NCBI GenBank assembly: GCA_038380795.1
Contig: CM076262.1
Location: 73,965,129-74,029,128, forward strand
DNA: 64,000 nt
Source: Pyrocephalus nanus
Lineage: Eukaryota; Chordata; Aves; Passeriformes; Tyrannidae
Reading direction: 5' to 3'
Part shown: positions 61,562-64,000 of the stretch, one piece after another
Numbering within the stretch: position 1 is the first letter of the stretch
Layout of the letters: each line of letters starts with the position of its first letter
The notes under the pieces: generated by a model
The model's input: the letters and a program-made list of their open reading frames with translations, nothing else
The model's database searches: none
Told to the model about the DNA's origin: nothing
Program-made: the position numbers and the translations under genes

Positions 61562-62380
61562 ACCGGCACGCCGTCTCCCCCCCCGCCGGGGCTGCCGGCA
61601 CGCCGTTTCCCCCCCCCCCCCCCCGCCGGGGCCGCCGGAACGCCGTCCCCACCCCCCGCCGGGGCCGCCGGCACGCCGTCCCCACCCCCCGCCGGGGCCG
61701 CCGGGGCCGGAGCTGCCGCCGCAGCCGCCACGCCCCCCTGGCCCGCTCCACCCCGCCCCCCTGGCCCGCCCCACCCCGCCCCCCTGGCCCGCGCCACCCC
61801 GCCCCCCTAGCCCGCCCCGCCCCAACCCCCTGCCCAGCCCCCCTGTTCCCTCCCCGTCCCCGCCCAGCTTGGTGCTCTGATGGGGCTGGGCTGCGCCGCC
61901 GGAATCCTCTTTCCTTCTCCAGGAAGCTGCACGTGGCTCAGCCACGAGGACGACCGAGCGAGCGGCCGTTTCATTTCGGTGAGTGCGGGGGACTCCGCTT
62001 GGCTCTCTTCCATATCCCATCCCGCTCCGCTGCCGCTTCTTCGTCCCGTCCCGTCCCCCCCCAGCGTCCCGGTCCGCTCTGCTCCTTCCCTGTGCCGCTG
62101 CCGTGCCACCCCGTCCCGTCCCGTCCCGTCCCGTCCCGTCTCGTCTCGTCTCGTCTCGTCTCGTCCCGTCCCCACGCCCCTGGGTCTTGCGGTGCCGGGG
62201 TGATGGGCCGGGGCTGCGCCGCCGGAAGCCTCCCTCCTTCCCCGGAAGCTGCACGTGGCTTAAGCCTTTTTGTCTCTGCCGCGGCCAGCGGAGACACGGC
62301 CATAGCGCCGATCCGCGCTCGGGGAGCACTGGAGGGGCTGGTGGGGAGCGGCGGCCCGGCTGCAGTGCCGCTCCCGGCCG

Positions 62381-62399
62381 TGTCCGCCAGGCGGCGCCT
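62381..62399 (+). promoter_or_regulatory. CTCF-like motif (A3)
   Basis: Unchanged copy of the A1 motif. Confidence 0.35.
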
Positions 62400-62710
62400 G
62401 CGAGGCAGGGGGCAGCTCGTCTCGGCACTGCTTCTGGTCCGGACAGGGCTCGGGACACCTCGCAGCTCTGCTTTGGGCTTGGGGGGTTATTTCTCTTGGC
62501 TTTTAAGGCAGAGGGTTGTTTGGCACGTCACTCTTGCTGCTTGCAATTCTTTCTTTTTCTGGTAGTGAATACATTTGAGAAGCCGTGGGGTTCTAGGATT
62601 CAGTTGTTCTAAATAAGGTGATTGTCTTAGTGAGCAATTGGAGTCGTTCTCCAGTGCGGAGTGCAGAAGGATTTTTCTGTCAGCTAATTGTTTCCTAATT
62701 TCTTTTCAAG

Positions 62711-62835
62711 CTCTCCTACGAACCTTGCACCAGTGGGCTTAGCCGCACTTGCCGTGGGGGCTGAAGTGAGAAGCAGCTGGGGGTGTTTGCTCTCTGCTCG
62801 GTCCCCGCCTTGCCCTCAGTTCCCTGGCCCTGCAG
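62711..62835 (+). other. coding-like exon E2 (A3)
   Basis: Same sequence, splice sites and open frame as A1 and A2. Confidence 0.4.
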
Positions 62836-63948
62836 GTAATCACAGCTCACCTTGGCTTTTCCAGGGCCCTTGCTGAAGGGTTTCCAAGTGTGGCCCTCAG
62901 AATTTCTGCAGGTGGAATGGATGGCTGTTTCAGAGCACTTGTCACTGGGCCACCTGTGTTTTAACACTTGCCAAGGCAGGAGAATTGCAGCAAGAGAAGG
63001 GTAATTATTCCTCTGAAGTTGTAAGCGAGTGCAGGAGAAATGCTAGGAAGGCACCTGGATATGTATTTAGGTACCTGAGTAGCTTTGGCTGGTAGAAACA
63101 CTCCATGGATGAGACAGAAAGGGCTGGTGCTGGAGCATGTTTAAGAAGTCAGCATAGGGAGCTTCAGTCTTCTAAAATTAGACAAAGCAGTGAAGGATGA
63201 TGATGGAGTAGAACAAGTTGGTGTTTTCAGCTTTGGGACTTGACTTGCTCATGGGAACAATCTGAATAAGGGATGTTCTTGCTGAGAATTCCCCCTGGTA
63301 GATCTTCCCCATCTAGGGTTGTATCACGGACAGTGTTTCCAATAGGCTGGAGATAAAGTTGTGAATCTTAGATTTGCAATGCTTTGGAGCTTGGATGTTT
63401 TGTGAAGTAGGAGAAATTGTGACTTTGGAAAGTGACTGAGCTAGGCTCTATACATATAGCTCAAATCTTAGGTTAAGAACACCCACAAATGAAAAAAATA
63501 GCAAAGGGCTTAGATTTGCACAGAAAGGAAAGCAAAGCTGAAATGTGCTGCAGAGCTGTCCAGAGGCTGGGCAAGGAATTTCTGTGGCTTTGGGGTTTGA
63601 AATAGGAAGTAATGGGAGTGGCAGAGAATAATTGTCTTTTGTTATTGCTTTGGAAGCATTCACAGCTACACCGGTCTGCTCCAAGGCCTGATGATGCAGG
63701 TGGCTGATGCAATCCTAAATAAAAGCACATAGAATGAAGCTAAATCTGAGCAGTTTCATTTAATCCAGTCCCAGTGGGGAGAAAATGAAAGAGGAGGGAA
63801 ACTTGGGGAGTTTGGTAATTTTAATCTGAGCACTGCTGATTCTTGTGCTGGAGAGAGTTTAGTGACACATGAGGTCCTTGAGAGAATTCTTGGCTTATTG
63901 GTTCAATGAGAGGCCTCGAGCAGCTGTTAAAAAATGTTTTCTCTTCAG

Positions 63949-64000
63949 TTCAGTTTCAGAGTTCTGTGATCCCGGCCTCATCTCGTCCACCTCACTTGGA
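63949..64000 (+). other. coding-like exon E3 (A3), cut by window end
   Basis: The first 52 nt of E3 after the same TTTTCTCTTCAG acceptor. The donor lies outside the window. Confidence 0.42.

Larger units (their letters stand above)
60799..62472 (+). promoter_or_regulatory. CpG island / putative promoter of block A3
   Basis: Same layout as A1 and A2. It has the twelve-unit GTCCC/GTCTC array with a compensating 5-bp loss upstream. The E1-type donor GT is at 61979-61980. Confidence 0.7.
58015..64000 (+). repeat. Macrosatellite superunit 3, start of block A3 (runs off the window)
   Basis: Block A begins again exactly 16,667 bp after A2 and stays in register to the end of the window. The cut falls inside exon-like E3. 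A3 shares with A2 an A (not G) in the word ACACCATGTTT at about 59,753 and TAGCCCGCC at about 61,808, both different from A1. The array continues beyond 64,000. Confidence 0.95.

Noticed and set aside
16945..64000. Identity with the chicken Z-linked MHM repeat or another named avian satellite
   Set aside because: Unit length (MHM about 2.2 kb) and gene context do not fit, and I recognise no shared sequence.

Overview
This is vertebrate nuclear DNA, most likely from a bird. The evidence is interrupted coding exons with spliceosomal splice sites, a RAPGEF5-type gene segment, an FGF5-type last exon, and eroded CR1 (chicken repeat 1) retroposon fragments. Another sauropsid is possible. There are no prokaryotic genes, rRNAs or CRISPR arrays. 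Nearly all short open frames are chance frames in introns or low-complexity DNA.

Left part (1-16,944). Five + strand exons of RAPGEF5 (8544-14328) encode the RasGEF N-terminal (REM) region. The first intron is a textbook U12-type AT-AC intron. The next RAPGEF5 exon never appears. About 740 bp later lies one intact terminal exon of FGF5 (15070-15411), without its first two exons and followed by polyadenylation signals. In human and chicken these genes lie on different chromosomes, as I recall. Base composition turns from AT-rich to GC-rich between them. This is therefore a rearrangement junction or an assembly misjoin.

Right part (16,945-64,000). The rest is a nested macrosatellite. Three block types follow in the order A - B(n) - C. 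A is about 8.5 kb, B about 3.86 kb, and C about 2.1 kb. Superunit 1 (16945-41347, 24,403 bp) has four B blocks. Superunit 2 (41348-58014, 16,667 bp) has two. A third superunit starts at 58015 and runs off the window. The last B of each run is cut at the same place before C. Copies differ at only scattered bases and in homopolymer or microsatellite lengths, so amplification or homogenisation is recent. Blocks A, B and C also share older, diverged homology, so all seem to descend from one ancestral gene-like unit.

Each A block has a CpG island with an eight-unit, 41-42 bp minisatellite. Every unit carries an ETS site (CCGGAA) and nearly every one a YY1-type AAGATGGC core. Downstream come GC-rich minisatellites, two copies of an E-box (CACGTG) module, a strong splice donor, and a CTCF-like motif that is also kept in block B. 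Further on are phase-compatible, coding-like exons in A (E2-E4) and C (E5), plus a terminal-exon-like segment with AATAAA in each full B. I do not recognise the protein. The favoured reading is an ampliconic gene-like macrosatellite with a built-in ETS/YY1 promoter, perhaps on a sex chromosome or a germline-restricted chromosome. The chromosome assignment is speculation.
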